Source: Tomocerus qinae
Lineage: Eukaryota > Arthropoda > Collembola > Entomobryomorpha > Tomoceridae
Direction: 5' to 3'
Length of the DNA: 64,000 nt
Assembly: GCA_020055645.1 (NCBI GenBank)
Contig: CM034546.1
Location: 65,906,001-65,970,000 of the forward strand
Each line of letters opens with the position of its first letter. Within the stretch, counting starts at the first letter, position 1. Of the stretch, positions 60,730 to 64,000 are shown piece after piece. The position numbers and the translations under genes were made by a program. The notes beneath the pieces were generated by a model. That model was given only the letters and a program-made list of their open reading frames with translations. It had not been told where the DNA came from and did not search any database.

Positions 60730-63048
60730 ATGGCACAGTTTTGTGTGTCTACCCTTCTCATTGTTGGATTATCCTTAGGGTTGGAAATAAAAGATGTGGC
60801 GTATTTCGAAAAGGAATGCTACATAAATGTATTATTCCTACACTCTAGTGAATACAAAAAGCAAGAAAAAGCTCTAAATCTGCAGCTTCAAAAAATGGAT
60901 ATTCCATACGCAATTACAACACCACAACAGTATCATGAAGACGGTTTGGAAAACGAAAACAAAACCAGCCTGAAATTTCAGAGCCGTATGGTATGTATAA
61001 CTGACATAATAGTTAGCATCTCTGCGAAAGCCTTGATTGATTCCATGTATTTTGACTCCGTCAGTAGCCCGTTTTCAAATGAAAATAAAATCACTGCTAC
61101 ACGGAATCCTTCAAATTGGTATCCCTATGCAGAACATTCTTCTGTCTACTTGCTTGTCCGAAAAAAAGTTTTGCATTTAATTAAATCCAATGCCAACAAA
61201 TTATTTTTTGATATACCAAGAAAATCTAATCAACAGTCAGTTTTAAACACGCATATTTTATATAGACCTTGGTTTGTCTTGTCTTGGTCAGGTGCTGATG
61301 AAGATGTTTATTTTTTGTGCCCAGACACGATAAAATATTTTGGTTCTGAGGTACATACTTATAAAATTATATCACTGTGTTCAGGAATGAATTGTTATGG
61401 GAAAAAACTGCGTCAAATGGCGATAAAAGACTTTCTTACTAATATGAAAGTTGTAAAGAAAATATTGCTTTTAATAACTGATTACAATCATAATAGGAAA
61501 AATCAAAATTATTGTGGGCCTCCACTTCGTAGTGATTATTTCACAGACCCATCTTTTAATTCAGAACATGGAATTGCGGCTATAATTGTTTCGATTATAT
61601 TTCAAAATTTTCTTAATTCCACAATAGGGTATTGGCACAATTTCAAATGCGAAAAAAATTTAAGACGACTTAGTCAAGTACTGAGAATCGATTTCCAACT
61701 GCAAAATCTCGACCTGTTGCTCTCTGAAGGATCTTATAAGTCTGTGATTGCAACAACGGACGATTCTTACAATTTTATTTCCTGTGTTATTTTAGAAGAC
61801 GAAAGTCTTTCCTTCTATGGCTACATCCGACCTTATCAATTTCATGCTTGGATTGGCATAATCATCTCCGTCTTTCTTGTAATTATATTTCTTTACGGAG
61901 TGACATTTATCAAAAGAGATTATAGAGAGCCGTTTCTTCTCATTTGCTATGCATATATATTAGAAATCAGTTATTCCCTATCACCACAAGCCAATAAAAA
62001 AGCTTGGATCAAATTAGTCATCGGCCCGTTCCTTCTTATGTTCGTTGTATTAACAAATGCCTACAAAGGTATCGTCACTACAGATTTAGTTGAGCCACGT
62101 CCCGTCAAGCGAATTGAATCTATGAAACAATTGGCAAATTTGTCTGAAATTACGACTTTTGGTGCTTTGGAGCACACAGATGACTTTGAACCTTTCCGTG
62201 TAGCAAAAACAACACAATATAATATTTTACGAAAGTTTTTTAAGGATCACAACGAAACTATAATCCTGGAAGCTTTGCAAATTGTAAATTTGAAATTACG
62301 AACTTTAAAAAATTTAGGCCCTTATCTTATAAACGATATGTTTAAAGTGGTACATTCATACCGTAATTTGTACGATTCCTACATTCGTCGTCAGTTGATT
62401 CCACAGATGCAATTTGTAATGAAAATTGCAAATTCACTTCAATTTCCTCCTGGATTTCCTTACATTAGTCCTTACGAGTGGATTTCACAATGCAATAACT
62501 CTGCAATGATTTTACAAACCTCTACTATGCATCGATTCTTTAATGATTCCCATTGGAATCCTGAGAGTGGAGGAGTTCGACCAGTCCAAACTTTATATTA
62601 TGGAACGGAAGAAAATTCTATTATTCCAATGTCCTTTTATACATTAATCCATACTGATATAATACCCATGCTCACTCCACAAATAAGACAAAACTTGTTC
62701 GTTGTAAAACGATCCGGACTTTTTGATTTCTTGTATGAAAACTTCCAATCATTTAATTATACCAAATGCCGAACATGTTGGTTGAGAAGTCCCCCTCGGC
62801 CTTTAACATTTCGCAATTCCAATATCGGCACAATATTTGCAATTGGTGCGTGCATTCTACTACCATCTTTGATAGCCTTCATTGCAGAAATTATAAAATC
62901 TTATATAAACAAAATATGGATATTTGTATGTAGATTTGTAATTGGGTTCAAAAATATCAGAAACGGAATAATTAGAGGAAAATTTTTAATTTCCCACTTC
63001 ATCTTTGGTACAAACACTTCGTTTCCTATTGGTACCACACCGAGATAG
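60730..63048 (+). CDS. divergent ionotropic receptor (IR) 2
   Basis: A single-exon gene of 772 residues starting at aaaacATGG, with signal peptide MAQFCVSTLLIVGLSLGL. Membrane segment 1 lies near 374-395 (WIGIIISVFLVIIFLYGVTF), segment 2 near 428-449 (LVIGPFLLMFVVLTNAYKGI) and segment 3 near 699-722 (IGTIFAIGACILLPSLIAFI), with the divided ligand-binding region between, as in invertebrate divergent IRs. It shares with IR1 the LEDESLSFYGYIRPYQ block before segment 1, TTDLVEPRPVKRIES after segment 2 and the WISQCNNSA stretch in S2. Likely a chemosensory channel subunit. The N-terminal domain is much more diverged from IR1 than the channel core. Confidence 0.87.
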   Translation: MAQFCVSTLLIVGLSLGLEIKDVAYFEKECYINVLFLHSSEYKKQEKALNLQLQKMDIPYAITTPQQYHEDGLENENKTSLKFQSRMVCITDIIVSISAKALIDSMYFDSVSSPFSNENKITATRNPSNWYPYAEHSSVYLLVRKKVLHLIKSNANKLFFDIPRKSNQQSVLNTHILYRPWFVLSWSGADEDVYFLCPDTIKYFGSEVHTYKIISLCSGMNCYGKKLRQMAIKDFLTNMKVVKKILLLITDYNHNRKNQNYCGPPLRSDYFTDPSFNSEHGIAAIIVSIIFQNFLNSTIGYWHNFKCEKNLRRLSQVLRIDFQLQNLDLLLSEGSYKSVIATTDDSYNFISCVILEDESLSFYGYIRPYQFHAWIGIIISVFLVIIFLYGVTFIKRDYREPFLLICYAYILEISYSLSPQANKKAWIKLVIGPFLLMFVVLTNAYKGIVTTDLVEPRPVKRIESMKQLANLSEITTFGALEHTDDFEPFRVAKTTQYNILRKFFKDHNETIILEALQIVNLKLRTLKNLGPYLINDMFKVVHSYRNLYDSYIRRQLIPQMQFVMKIANSLQFPPGFPYISPYEWISQCNNSAMILQTSTMHRFFNDSHWNPESGGVRPVQTLYYGTEENSIIPMSFYTLIHTDIIPMLTPQIRQNLFVVKRSGLFDFLYENFQSFNYTKCRTCWLRSPPRPLTFRNSNIGTIFAIGACILLPSLIAFIAEIIKSYINKIWIFVCRFVIGFKNIRNGIIRGKFLISHFIFGTNTSFPIGTTPR

Positions 63049-64000
63049 ATGCAGTTAATCCAGCTACCTGAAATACATGTGTTATAATTAAGATTTCGCC
63101 TCATTTACATCCATCCATTATATAGTTCGTATACATTCCTGATTGACGAGGTTTTACGCCCCCACAGGGTTTCAGACCATTAATATTTTCAATACCATTT
63201 GTGCTTAGAATTTTGTTATACAAAAATCTCTCTATATGAGGTATTGGAATTATACTTTGAATCTACACACTATTTCTTATATTAATATTAATATATATGT
63301 ATACACTCCTCTCCAGTCTCAACTGAAATAGGACTATATTTCAGGAAAGGAAAACTATCTACAATTAAATTTAAAGATTTTGGTTTGATCAAAGATCCCA
63401 CCACTAGAAAACTAGAAACACTAGTTTGTTCGTTCGTATGATTTATTTATTCGCTTTCCCAGTACTGACTATATTTCACTTACAAAAGCAGGTCTACACA
63501 CTCTTTAAATTATTTATTAACTTTTCCTATTTACTTTGTTATATTTACTTCTGGAACTAAAATGAACAAAACCGATGTGAGCACTATATATACCTACTAG
63601 CCGGTAACAGGACCCAGGCCCTTCTATGACCAAAGCTATAGTGAGTTTCAACAAACCACAATTACACCAACGCACATTGAAATAAGTTTTAATGCTCTAT
63701 GTTATCTAAAATACATCGAATTAGTATTTATATCTAAATCTATCTACAATGAAAGCGCAATGAAACGATATCATTTAAATGACTTTTATTCGTTTAGAAC
63801 AGTATTATAAATTACCTACCTAATTATAGCTTTGACAGATATTGTGGTAAATTGAATATTAGTTGGAGTGCCTGACCTGAAGTAAAAATATATAATTAAA
63901 GAGGATTTGAACAATTGGTGGTGGATAGAAAATAGACATAATAAGGTACTATCGTTATAACTACACAGGACATTTCCATACCTCTCTGTGTTAAGAAATT
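63049..64000. other. stretch after IR2, nothing recognised
   Basis: AT-rich sequence up to the window edge, with no supported gene, repeat or element. Confidence 0.4.

Overview
This is a eukaryotic nuclear window and very probably comes from an arthropod. It is AT-rich, has spliced genes with GT-AG introns, and carries a ZAD/C2H2 zinc-finger gene, a pickpocket-type DEG/ENaC channel, two divergent intronless ionotropic-receptor genes and many short foldback and MITE-type elements. The mix (divergent IRs, CARD/NB-ARC gene, C-type lectin array) would suit a springtail (Collembola), but that placement is inference; no rRNA, tRNA or mitochondrial marker was seen to fix it.

Region 1 (1-24 kb, + strand) is a tandem array of four units of one secreted C-type-lectin-like family. 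The full unit is signal peptide / N-terminal CTLD exon / main CTLD exon / Cys motif plus polyproline exon / Cys-rich C-terminal exon / a tiny last exon ending in WTMFFG. Only unit D (14572-23864) is complete. Unit A is cut by the window edge, unit B lacks visible 5' exons and uses a short non-polyproline exon, and unit C has lost its main CTLD exon. Exon phases are kept across units, so splicing between units is possible. The introns and spacers hold hAT-like MITEs with perfect 8-bp target duplications, a 2.25-kb foldback element with 144-bp subrepeats (18335-20584) and a dead pogo/Tigger-like transposase.

Region 2 (25-35 kb, - strand) has two genes. A DEG/ENaC channel gene of at least 14 exons includes an 11-nt microexon. 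Next to it is an NLR-like gene: partial CARD, NB-ARC ATPase, helical/TPR-like region and a leucine-rich-repeat-like C-terminus. Its large exon is interrupted by two frame changes of the same sense.

Region 3 (35.9-46.4 kb) is mobile and repeat DNA. A TIR-bounded foldback element is split by a young LTR retrotransposon with apparently identical 411-bp LTRs, a 4-bp ATAT duplication and a 4.5-kb interior without gag-pol. After it come an 18-bp minisatellite and two more inverted-repeat elements.

Region 4 (47-64 kb) holds a ZAD plus about 22-finger C2H2 protein, then a locus with four shared 5' exons and three mutually exclusive, phase-compatible 3' ends (one H2C2 integrase-type zinc finger, two FLYWCH-type fingers), resembling the logic of mod(mdg4). 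A head-to-head pair of divergent ionotropic receptors follows. The strongest leads are the CARD-NB-ARC-LRR-like gene, the lectin-polyproline array with interchangeable exons, and the alternative FLYWCH/H2C2 locus.
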